DNA from: an uncultured bacterium | GTDB lineage: Bacteria > Cyanobacteriota > Vampirovibrionia > Gastranaerophilales > Gastranaerophilaceae | Assembly (NCBI GenBank): GCA_900554385.1 | Contig: USHE01000059.1 | Span: forward strand, 1 to 10,416 | DNA length: 10,416 nucleotides | Direction: 5' to 3' | Shown here: piece by piece, positions 1 through 6,435 of the stretch | How the letters are laid out: every line of letters starts with the position of its first letter | Numbering within the stretch: the stretch's first letter is position 1 | Program-made: the position numbers and the translations under genes | Notes under the pieces: generated by a model | What the model saw: only the letters and a program-made list of their open reading frames with translations | Databases searched by the model: none | What the model was told of the DNA's origin: nothing

Positions 1-27
1 AAATCCAGTCATAGCAAGGTTTTTCAC
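1..27 (-). CDS. Start of a probable YicC-family protein (partial, runs off the window)
   Basis: Only nine codons are visible, starting at a GTG and reading M-K-N-L-A-M-T-G-F. An AAGGAG Shine-Dalgarno lies six bases before the GTG, which supports a real start. The A-M-T-G-F stretch resembles the S-M-T-G-F-G start of YicC/YloC-family proteins (endoribonuclease-related, often beside gmk). The gene follows two small membrane-protein genes on the same strand and is probably cotranscribed with them. The family call rests on a handful of residues and could easily be wrong; that a gene starts here is much surer than what it encodes. Confidence 0.4.
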
Positions 28-44
28 ATTATTCTCCTTTTTTA

Positions 45-170
45 TTAGTTACGTTTTTCTGATTTTTTATTGACTGTAGTATTAAATGATACTGAAATTT
101 TATGCAAAATCACAGTAATTACGACAAGAAATATTGTTTGTAAAATATATGTAATAATATCTTCATTCAT
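45..170 (-). CDS. Small single-helix membrane protein (41 aa), unrecognised
   Basis: A 41-residue ORF begins MNEDIITYILQ and ends in tandem TAA codons. Residues about 7-25 (YILQTIFLVVITVILHKI) form one hydrophobic helix followed by a Lys/Arg-rich polar tail, so the likely topology is N-out/C-in. Its ATG lies inside the end of the upstream 78-aa gene (8-base overlap), and a GGAGG Shine-Dalgarno sits about nine bases upstream within that gene, which argues for translational coupling. The downstream GTG start follows within about 20 bases, so this is the middle gene of a three-gene unit. I do not recognise the family. Short AT-rich ORFs can be chance, but the ribosome-binding site and overlap support this one. 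Confidence 0.5.
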   Translation of the reverse strand: MNEDIITYILQTIFLVVITVILHKISVSFNTTVNKKSEKRN

Positions 171-399
171 CTTTAATATCCTCCAATGTAGATAAAATAT
201 CATTATTTACACTTATCAAGTTAAGTCCAAAAATTCCTGAAAAATACATACCGACGCATAAACCGCACCAATATATTAACGGCGGTAAATTCAGCAAATG
301 CAACCCAAAAAGCCCGCCAACCAGCACTATCAAAACTGTTATAAGCGAACTTCTCAATGAAATTAAATGCTTAATTTTTTGTTCATGATATCTTTCCAT
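163..399 (-). CDS. Small two-helix membrane protein (78 aa), unrecognised
   Basis: The 78-residue product has a basic cytoplasmic-looking N-terminus (MERYHEQKIKHL), two hydrophobic helices at about residues 18-37 and 41-62, and an acidic C-terminal tail ending EDIKDE. Short loops between the helices suggest a hairpin with both ends inside. No conserved family was recognised; small two-helix proteins of this size include AtpI-like and holin-like proteins, but nothing here supports either. The ATG has no Shine-Dalgarno and lies six bases after a perfect -10 box, so the message is probably leaderless. It overlaps the following 41-aa gene by 8 bases and leads a small minus-strand operon ending in a probable yicC homologue. 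Confidence 0.65.
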   Translation of the reverse strand: MERYHEQKIKHLISLRSSLITVLIVLVGGLFGLHLLNLPPLIYWCGLCVGMYFSGIFGLNLISVNNDILSTLEDIKDE

Positions 400-405
400 A
401 AAAAG

Positions 406-434
406 ATTATAACATTTTTTTTCAACAGTGTAAA
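406..434 (-). promoter_or_regulatory. Sigma-70 promoter giving a leaderless transcript
   Basis: On the minus strand TTTACA (429-434) and a perfect TATAAT (406-411) are separated by exactly 17 bases. Only six bases lie between the -10 box and the ATG at 399, so the predicted transcription start falls on or next to the A of the start codon. There is no Shine-Dalgarno, which is consistent with a leaderless mRNA. Confidence 0.7.
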
Positions 435-469
435 GAATTTTATGGTAAGCTTATTTTGAGGAATTTGTT

Positions 470-1600
470 ATGAAAAAACTATTTATTATTTTTCTTTTAA
501 TGTTTGGATTTTGTGCAAAAAGCTTTGCAGAAAATATTACGGAATTACCATCCGAAACAGGAGTTGTCGAAAGTATTCAATACGAAGATATCAGCAGCCC
601 GCAGCAGGGTGAAAATGCTGTTAAACAAACAGCTCTTGTCAGAATTACCAGCGGGCAATTCAAAGGAACAAAAAGGTTTATCGATAACATGCTCACAGGC
701 AATCCTGCTTACGATATAAGCTTAAACAGGGGGGATAGAGTAATTCTTCACGCAGAACAAAAATACGATGAAATTGTTACACCTGAAGACGTCGATTATT
801 TCATCGCCGACATAAAACGTGACAATGCACTTTTAGGTATATCCGCACTATTCGTTGCACTACTTCTTGCTATAGGAAGAAAAAAGGGAGTTTTCAGCCT
901 TATCTCAATTGTAATGACTGTTTCTTTAATATTTTTTATCCTTATGCCAATGATATTAAACGGATTTTGTCCGATAGCTTCTGCGGTTTTCGTCGGAATA
1001 CTCTCGACAGTAATAACAATTTATCTTGTCGGAGGATTAAATTCAAAAAGCTCCTCCGCTATTATCGGAACAGCACTAAGTCTGATTTTTGCAGGCGGAC
1101 TTTCACTTATAACTATATTGCTAGCTCGATTGTCCGGATTTGCAGGTGAAGAAAATATGTTTTTATATTCAGCACATCCGGAATTAAATTTCCCAGGAAT
1201 TTTGTCTGCCTCAATGATTATAGCAGCACTCGGCGCACTTATGGACACAGGAGTTTCCATAGCAAGCGCCATAAATGAAATTTACGAAACTGGCAACTCG
1301 CTTTCCGTAAAACAGCTTTTCACTTCGGGCATGAACATAGGTAAAGACATTATAGGTACAATGTCAAACACTCTGATTTTGGTCTACTTAGGAGCATCTT
1401 TACCGCTAGTTTTGTTATCAAGTAATATTGATTTGCAAAAGTTTTTTAACCTCAATCAAGGTGCAACCGAAATTTCTTCCGCACTTGTCGGAAGCATTGC
1501 GATACTTGTTTGTGTGCCTCTAACAGCAATAATCAGCGCATATTTGATTAAGCATCAAAAAAAGAATCAGGAATTTAATTTTGACAACAAGGAGCTATGA
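470..1600 (+). CDS. YibE/F-family integral membrane protein
   Basis: A 376-residue protein with a cleavable-looking signal peptide (MKKLFIIFLLMFGFCAKSFA, cleavage near residue 20), then a soluble domain of about 95 residues rich in beta-type sequence (21-115), then about seven membrane helices at roughly 120-136, 142-164, 166-189, 197-220, 243-268, 298-318 and 337-360. The layout and the GALMDTGVSIASAINEIYE segment (255-273) are typical of the YibE/F family. Members are membrane proteins of unproven function; a transport role has been suggested for some. Start: GAGGAA Shine-Dalgarno at 458-463, six bases before the ATG. The C-terminus is hydrophilic (KHQKKNQEFN). It is transcribed alone, divergent from the small membrane-protein operon and convergent with the broken gene at 1606-2091, whose stop is only 5 bases away. 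Confidence 0.85.
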   Translation: MKKLFIIFLLMFGFCAKSFAENITELPSETGVVESIQYEDISSPQQGENAVKQTALVRITSGQFKGTKRFIDNMLTGNPAYDISLNRGDRVILHAEQKYDEIVTPEDVDYFIADIKRDNALLGISALFVALLLAIGRKKGVFSLISIVMTVSLIFFILMPMILNGFCPIASAVFVGILSTVITIYLVGGLNSKSSSAIIGTALSLIFAGGLSLITILLARLSGFAGEENMFLYSAHPELNFPGILSASMIIAALGALMDTGVSIASAINEIYETGNSLSVKQLFTSGMNIGKDIIGTMSNTLILVYLGASLPLVLLSSNIDLQKFFNLNQGATEISSALVGSIAILVCVPLTAIISAYLIKHQKKNQEFNFDNKEL

Positions 1601-1607
1601 CATAGCT
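1593..1607. repeat. 15-bp palindrome across two convergent stop codons
   Basis: AGCTATG-A-CATAGCT is a perfect inverted repeat with one central base. It spans the TGA of the YibE/F gene (1598-1600) and all but the outermost base of the TAG of the minus-strand gene (1606-1608). As RNA it would form a six-pair hairpin with a three-base loop in either direction, followed by only a weak U-run on the plus side (AATTTTG). It may be a minimal bidirectional terminator; no better one is visible between these genes. Confidence 0.4.
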
Positions 1608-2091
1608 AATTTTGTGATACTTCACGTTTTCCGGAACCATAAAAAATCGATTTAAGCGTACGTCTAGGATCAGCTTTGTCATAACGGATAAGTAAAACAT
1701 CTCCATCTTCAACAAAATGGACTAACTAATGCTTTACCCCGTTAGATTCATCAAAATACTTTACTTTATTTGTATCACGGTTAACCCAAATCTTAACTTC
1801 CTAATACGGTTCTAAATACAAATAGTCATAATACACATATTCCGGATTTTTTTGGATTTCTGCTTTTCGCGGATGTTTATAAGAAGAAAAGGACTTTTTG
1901 AATTTTCTAAACTCATGCATCATCCTTAGGAAAGGATTTGTTTCTTCTCCTGTGGTTATATGTACTTTATCGCAAGCATCTCTTAATGCAGATGCTCCTC
2001 TGTCTTGCAAAACATGCCCTTCAATTCTGCGTACAAACTTCATTGCTCGATTATAGTTTTTTATTGTGGAAATTTTTTGTATAAAACTCAT
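1606..2091 (-). pseudogene. Unrecognised protein gene interrupted by two in-frame TAG codons
   Basis: One reading frame runs from ATG at 2091 (AAGGA Shine-Dalgarno seven bases before it) to TAG at 1606-1608, 161 codons, but contains TAG at 1801-1803 and 1726-1728. The first 96 residues are very basic (RGASALRDACDKVHITTG, EFRKFKKSFSSYKHPRKAE). After the first stop the frame still reads protein-like sequence (EVKIWVNRDTNKVKYFDESN), and after the second it gives LVHFVEDGDVLLIRYDKADP and a basic tail. Both stops follow a codon ending in T and would become Gln by a T-to-C change (CAG). There is no shift of frame. I do not recognise the family; the product looks soluble. Three readings fit: a decaying gene, a gene read through at TAG, or a sequence with C-to-T errors. 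The metK terminator lies upstream, so it probably has its own promoter in the AT-rich gap 2092-2146, where I see only a weak TATATG-like -10. Confidence 0.5.
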
Positions 2092-2146
2092 GCTAATTCC
2101 TTTCTAAGAGATATACATATAAAAAATAAAAATAAAAATTTTTGCT

Positions 2147-2178
2147 AAAAAAAAGAGAGTTTTTCAACTCTCTTTTTT
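2147..2178 (-). terminator. Rho-independent terminator of metK
   Basis: A 13-bp perfect stem (2149-2161 with 2166-2178), four-base loop and flanking A/T tracts lie just past the metK TAA. Read on the minus strand it is AAAAAAGAGAGTT-GAAA-AACTCTCTTTTTT followed by further U residues, a strong intrinsic terminator. It separates metK from the broken gene downstream. Confidence 0.85.
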
Positions 2179-2194
2179 AGTCTTAATTAATAAC

Positions 2195-3469
2195 TTACTT
2201 AGCACAAGAACACAAACTGCAAGCTTGAGATTTCAATGCTTCAGCCTTTTCAGTTCTTTCCCAAGGCACATCAATGTCTGTTCTACCCATGTGACCGTAA
2301 GCTGCTAACAACTGGTAGAATTTACCGCCGTTTTTAGCAGGCAATCCGCGTAAATCGAATTGTTTGATAATTGCAGCAGGTCTAAGGTCAAAGTTTTTAG
2401 ATACAAGTGCAGAAATTTCATCATCAGAAATCTTACCAGTACCAAAAGTATCAACCATTATAGAGATAGGTTCTGCAACACCAATAGCATAAGCCAATTC
2501 GATTTCGCATTTTTCAGCCAAACCTGCGGCAACGATATTTTTAGCAACCCAACGAGATGCATAAGCTGCTGATCAGTCAACCTTTGTAGGATCTTTTCCG
2601 GAGAAAGCACCGCCGCCGTGACGAGAATAACCACCGTAAGTATCAACGATAATTTTACGACCTGTCAAGCCTGCATCACCTTGAGGTCCGCCAACTACAA
2701 ATCTTCCTGACGGATTAACAAGAATTTTTGTTTCGCTGTCAAGTTTAATTGATTCATTTGCGAATACTGCATCAATAACATATTTTTGAATATCATTTCT
2801 AATAATTTCCTGAACTTTTGAGTTATCAGATACGCCGTTAATTTCAGGATCGTGCTGAGTTGAAATCAAAACAGTATGAATTCTTGAAGGTTTGCCGTCA
2901 ACATATTCAACAGTAACCTGTGATTTACCATCCGGTCTTAAATAATTAACAAGACCTTGTTTTCTAACCTGAGCAAGTCTATATGACAATTTGTGAGCCA
3001 AGCTGATTGGCAAAGGCATTAATTCCGGAGTTTCATTACAAGCGTACCCAAACATAATACCCTGATCGCCTGCTCCGATATTTTCTGTTTCAGAAACAGA
3101 AGTATCAGCATTATCGCTTCTTGTTTCGAAAGCTTTATTTACACCGCCGGCAATATCGCAAGACTGTTCATCAATGCTTGTTAATACGGCACAGTTTTTA
3201 TAATCAAACCCGCCGCCTTCGCTTCCGGCATAACCAATATTTTTAATAGTATTTCTTACAACTGAAGGGATATCAACATAACAATCAGAAGTAATTTCAC
3301 CGCAAACAAGCGCCATGCCTGTAGTAACCGTAGTTTCTGCAGCAACACGGGATTGCGGATATTTTGTCAAAAACTCGTCCAAAATTGCATCAGAAATCTG
3401 ATCGCATACTTTGTCGGGGTGACCTTCCGTAACTGATTCGGAAGTGAATAAAAAGTTTCTTGGTGTCAT
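2195..3469 (-). CDS. metK: S-adenosylmethionine synthetase, interrupted by an in-frame TGA
   Basis: The product makes S-adenosylmethionine from ATP and methionine in the cytosol. Family landmarks are all present: FTSESVTEGHPDK (8-20), the GAGDQGIMFGYA ATP-binding motif (132-143), GPQGDAGLTGRK (261-272), and the P-loop-like GGGAFSGKDPTKVD (285-298). Immediately after that Asp the codon is TGA (2573-2575) where the family has a conserved Arg (KVDRSAAYA). The frame then continues without shift through SAAYASRWVAKNIVAAGLAE and AYAIGVAEPISIMVDTFGT to WERTEKAEALK and a Cys-rich tail, ending in TAA. The whole frame is 424 codons including the TGA, slightly longer than the E. coli enzyme (384). Stopping at 298 would remove the last 126 residues and should be inactive. 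CGA-to-TGA is a single C-to-T change. Start: ATG with AAGGAG eight bases before it. It has its own promoter and a structured leader. Identity is certain; whether a full-length enzyme is made is not. Confidence 0.9.
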
Positions 3470-3497
3470 TTTCTTTTCTCCTTAATTTGTACTTAAA

Positions 3498-3556
3498 CCC
3501 GGCGAACCATATCACCGTCAGTTTATACCCGGTAAGGTTTTTAATTCCGACCCGGG
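3498..3556 (-). promoter_or_regulatory. Structured metK 5' leader, possible SAM-responsive RNA
   Basis: The predicted metK leader is about 97 nt. It contains a closing stem CCCGG (3552-3556) with CCGGG (3498-3502), enclosing an interrupted hairpin: AACC/GGTT (3536-3539 with 3505-3508) and ACCG/CGGT (3530-3533 with 3514-3517) with a 12-nt loop. The 3' arm ends about 15 bases before the AAGGAG Shine-Dalgarno, so folding could control translation. CCGGGT occurs three times here, allowing alternative pairings. I could not match it to the consensus of SAM-I, SAM-II, SAM-III or SAM-IV as I remember them. metK leaders often carry SAM riboswitches, so regulation by SAM is plausible but unproven; it could also be an unrelated structure. 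Confidence 0.4.
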
Positions 3557-3572
3557 AACATCATTAAAAAAC

Positions 3573-3601
3573 AGTGTACATCTAAAAAAGTTTAAAATCA
3601 A
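3573..3601 (-). promoter_or_regulatory. Sigma-70 promoter of metK
   Basis: On the minus strand TTGATT (3596-3601) and TACACT (3573-3578) are spaced by 17 bases. The predicted start near 3566 leaves a leader of about 97 nt before the metK ATG, containing the structured segment. Confidence 0.5.
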
Positions 3602-3609
3602 ATAAAGTA

Positions 3610-3774
3610 TTAACTTTCCTTAACGTATGAAACATTCAGAATAAGCTCGCTGTCAAACGCATTAACAATCGCCCATCTTAATGGTTTGATATGCATATTT
3701 TCAAGTTCTCGTTCAATATCTGAATTATCAAACGGAACAGTCAAATTAATAGTTATTGTTTCAGATACTATCAA
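3610..3774 (-). CDS. Small protein downstream of glmS (54 aa), unrecognised
   Basis: A 54-residue ORF starts at TTG, preceded at nine bases by GGAG located in the last codons of glmS, and ends at TAA. It begins six bases after the glmS stop and in the same frame, so coupled translation is likely. The sequence looks like a folded beta-alpha-beta-beta domain: TITINLTVP strand, SDIERELEN helix, then LRWAIVNAF and ELILNVSYVK strands. There is no membrane segment or signal peptide. I do not recognise the family. Because there is no stop other than the glmS TAG between the two, read-through would fuse it to GlmS. An alternative is that a weak ATA/GTA region hides an altered ATG start one codon later. 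Confidence 0.5.
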   Translation of the reverse strand: MIVSETITINLTVPFDNSDIERELENMHIKPLRWAIVNAFDSELILNVSYVKES

Positions 3775-3780
3775 TGCGCC

Positions 3781-5625
3781 CTACTCCACGGTAACAGATT
3801 TTGCCAAATTCCTAGGCTGATCTACATCTTTACCCAAAAATTCCGCAATATAATATGCGAGAAGCTGCAAAGGTATCATAGCAATTATTGGGGACAACAG
3901 CTCCTGAACTTCCGGAACTTCTATTATATTCTCAAACTAATCCTTCAATTTTTCATCTTTAGAATTTGTTAAAGCAATCATACGGGCATCTCGCGCTTTT
4001 GCTTCTTCGCTGTTTGATAAAAGTTTTTCGTATACAGAACCTTTCATCAAAATTGAAAGTACCGGCATTGTTTCATCAAGCATTGCAATAGGTCCGTGTT
4101 TCAATTCCCCTGCAGGGTAGCCTGTTGCATTTATATAACTTATTTCTTTAAGCTTTAAAGCCCCCTCAAGAGCTGTCGGGAAGTTAATGCCTCTTGCTAC
4201 GTAAATAAAATTCTTTGTATTCGCATAAACTTTTGCACAGTGCTGAATTTGTTCTTTATTAGATAGTATCTGTTCTATTTTTTGAGGGATTTGCATTAAT
4301 TCCATTTTTAGATTTTTCAAATCAGCTTCAGCAAGACTTTCTTTAACCTCAGCCATATACATTGCAAGCAAATAGAATGAAACAAGCTGCGCAATATAAG
4401 ATTTTGTAGCAGCAACAGAAACTTCTATACCCGCATTAACCGATAATAAGCTGTCCGCTTCTCTAGCCATAGCCGAATCAGGACGGTTCGTTATGATTAA
4501 TATATGAGATCCTCTTGCTTTGGATTGTTTAATTGCAGTAAGAGTATCCGCAGTTTCACCTGACTGTGAAACCCCGATTACCAAGGTATGAGAATCCGTT
4601 ACGGTTTTTCTGTAAATATATTCGCTTGAAGCTTCAACATCCACAGGAATTCCGCAGAAATTTTCAATTATGTATTTACCAATCATTGCGGCATGCAAAG
4701 ATGTTCCACACGCAATAATCTGAATTCTGTTTAAATTTTTCAATGTTTCTTTGGTAAGATTTACCTCATTCAAAACGACAGGTTCGTTGCAAGTATGCAT
4801 TCTCCCTACCAGAATATTTCTTATTACATCCGGCTGTTCGTGAATTTCTTTCAGCATAAAATGTTTAAAACCCATTTTACTTAACGCAACAGGCTCCCAC
4901 GGAAGCACTTCTACTTTTTGGGGTTGTTCAACTGCATTTTCATCAATAAGCTTCATGGAATTTTTAGTTAAGGTAACTATCTGATTATCTGCAAGATACA
5001 TTGCTTTTTTGGTATATTTAATAATCGCAGGAACATCGGAAGCCACAAAATATTCACCTTCTCCTATACCAACAAGGAGCGGAGCATTTCTTTTTGTAGC
5101 AACGAGTTTATCTTTTTCATCGTTATGCAGGACACATAGAGCATAAGCCCCTTCTATTTCTTTTGTTGCAAGCCTTACCGCTTCGGTTAAATCATTAGTT
5201 TGAGCATATTTTCTGGCAACAAGATGCGCCACAACTTCAGTATCTGTCTGAGTTTTAAAAACACAACCCTGCGCTGTCAATTTTTCTCTTAGTTCCTTAT
5301 AATTTTCAATAATTCCATTGTGAACAAGTACAAGATTTCCACAATTACAAGTATGCGGGTGAGCATTCAATACTGTTGGCGCACCGTGAGTTGCCCATCG
5401 AATATGACCTATCCCGATTGTTGCACCCGAAATCTCCGCTCTGTGAGGCATAAGCTCGGCACCAAGATTTTCTAATTTCCCTATCGCTTTGTAAACCTTA
5501 ATCTTATCAGGGCATCTGACCGCAATTCCGGAGGAATCATATCCTCTGTATTCAAGCTGTTTTAGACCGTCAAGCAAAATATCAACTACTGCCTTATCTC
5601 CAATATATCCAACGATTCCACACAT
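3781..5625 (-). CDS. glmS: Glutamine:fructose-6-phosphate aminotransferase, interrupted by an in-frame TAG
   Basis: The enzyme makes glucosamine-6-phosphate from fructose-6-phosphate and glutamine, the first step to UDP-GlcNAc for peptidoglycan. The true start is the ATG at 5625, giving M-CGIVGYIG with the catalytic Cys next to Met, and GGGAGAG ahead of it; an upstream in-frame GTG at 5643 would bury the Cys. The glutaminase domain covers about 1-235 (YRGYDSSGIA, HIRWATHG, HNGIIENY). Two SIS domains follow: ACGTSLHAA and SQSGETADTL, then GYPAGELKHGPIAM. After residue 562 there is TAG (3937-3939). The same frame then continues FENIIEVPEVQELLSPI, PLQLLAYYIA and the invariant C-tail DVDQPRNLAKSVTVE, ending at TAG 3781-3783. 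Full length would be 614, close to E. coli's 609. Stopping early would lose 52 residues including the C-tail that covers the active site. CAG-to-TAG is one C-to-T change at a poorly conserved site. No glmS ribozyme is seen upstream. Confidence 0.92.
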
Positions 5626-5663
5626 ATCTTTTTTCTCTCCCACAAATTATTGACTATGGTTAT

Positions 5664-5672
5664 ATTATAGCA
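5664..5672 (-). promoter_or_regulatory. Extended -10 promoter of glmS
   Basis: Minus-strand TGCTATAAT matches the extended -10 form (TG-n-TATAAT). No good -35 is visible, as expected for this type. The predicted start near 5657 leaves a leader of about 30 nt with the GGGAGAG ribosome-binding site and no room for a glmS ribozyme. Confidence 0.55.
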
Positions 5673-5730
5673 TTAAAATTCGAAAATTTTATATCCTTAT
5701 AAAATTTTTATATCGAAATAGCAATACAAA

Positions 5731-6396
5731 TTATTTCAAATAAGCTGAAACATTTGCAAGAAACTCTCTTGTAACTGCAATTGTATTAGAAAGACTTTCC
5801 TGAGCAATATTTGCCCAATCGTTTTTGTTATGATTTTTGGCAGGAGAAATCTGCTCACTCAAAAATACAGCTTCTTCAAATAAATCTGAATTATCATTTG
5901 GCGTCACATCAAGATACACGTTTTTTGCGTTTTTTATAAACTCATCCTCATGATGGTGTGCAAAAGCTTCAAATGCTTCATGCACTTTTAAATCCCGCCA
6001 TTTATCCAAGATTGTACCACGTTCAATGTGATGCGGCTGAGTTACATCTTGAAGAAAATGTAAAGCCCTGCCTGCTTCGCAAAGAGCTTTTTCAGGATTA
6101 GTCACCGCAAATTCTTCAAAAGAATAAACATGCTGCTCATATCTTGCAGCGGCATTATTATTACCTGTAAAATCCATAAAACTTTCACGGGGTCTGCACA
6201 GCTGCGGAGTATAATAAAAATGGTTATTTCCCTTAAACCCTCGTTCATCAAAATCAGGCATAACAACCATTTTAGTCAAAACTGACTTATACTTTTTCAA
6301 ATCAGGAAATTCATCAACCACCATAGCAGTTATTTTTTCGTGAGTTTTATATCTCCACCCGAAATTTGTATTATTATCAACAGAATTAATTTTCAT
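5731..6396 (-). CDS. Zinc-dependent phospholipase C / S1-P1 nuclease-fold protein
   Basis: A 221-residue protein carrying the trinuclear-zinc ligand pattern of the bacterial phospholipase C / S1-P1 nuclease superfamily: W14 and H19 (FGWRYKTHEKIT), D48 (MPDFDERG), H59 (NNHFYY), H113-x3-D117-x5-H123 (HFLQDVTQPHH), and H139-x3-E143 (VHEAFE). Spacings match Bacillus cereus PLC (H118, D122, H128, H142, E146). Hydrolysis of phospholipid or nucleic-acid phosphodiesters is therefore likely, but the substrate cannot be told. Oddly there is no signal peptide: the ligand Trp, which is the mature N-terminus in B. cereus PLC, sits behind 13 polar residues (MKINSVDNNTNFG). Either it is exported by another route, is processed, or acts inside. 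No clear Shine-Dalgarno precedes the ATG. It lies 39 bases after an Xre-type regulator on the same strand and may be cotranscribed with it. Confidence 0.75.
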   Translation of the reverse strand: MKINSVDNNTNFGWRYKTHEKITAMVVDEFPDLKKYKSVLTKMVVMPDFDERGFKGNNHFYYTPQLCRPRESFMDFTGNNNAAARYEQHVYSFEEFAVTNPEKALCEAGRALHFLQDVTQPHHIERGTILDKWRDLKVHEAFEAFAHHHEDEFIKNAKNVYLDVTPNDNSDLFEEAVFLSEQISPAKNHNKNDWANIAQESLSNTIAVTREFLANVSAYLK

Positions 6397-6435
6397 TACA
6401 CATATCCGTTTAAGGCAATCTTAACACAAACAGAA

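Noticed and set aside
2195..2521. Separate gene starting at the TTG within GLAEKCEIE
   Set aside because: This is simply the C-terminal third of MetK; the Leu is part of the conserved AAGLAEKCEIE segment and no ribosome-binding site precedes it.
2573..2575. Selenocysteine or TGA-as-Trp/Gly decoding in metK
   Set aside because: The family residue here is Arg, not Cys, Trp or Gly, and no SECIS-like hairpin was evident just after the TGA.
2573..2575. Frameshift splitting metK into two genes
   Set aside because: Conserved sequence continues in exactly the same frame directly after the TGA, so only a point nonsense change is involved.
3490..3510. SAM-I riboswitch on the plus strand (AAACCCGGCGAACC resembles its core)
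   Set aside because: It is antisense to metK, and the rest of the SAM-I core is not present around it; no plus-strand gene follows.
1726..3939. Genome-wide TAG-to-Gln (code 15-like) reassignment, as in some gut phages
   Set aside because: The invariant GlmS C-tail is ended by TAG, long genes such as clpB have no internal TAG, and one of the four stops is TGA at an Arg position. No phage genes are present.
5626..5643. Upstream GTG start of glmS adding six residues
   Set aside because: The catalytic Cys must follow the initiator Met directly, and the Shine-Dalgarno lies within those six codons.
5626..5730. glmS ribozyme in the glmS leader
   Set aside because: The leader is only about 30 nt after the promoter and shows no ribozyme-like core.
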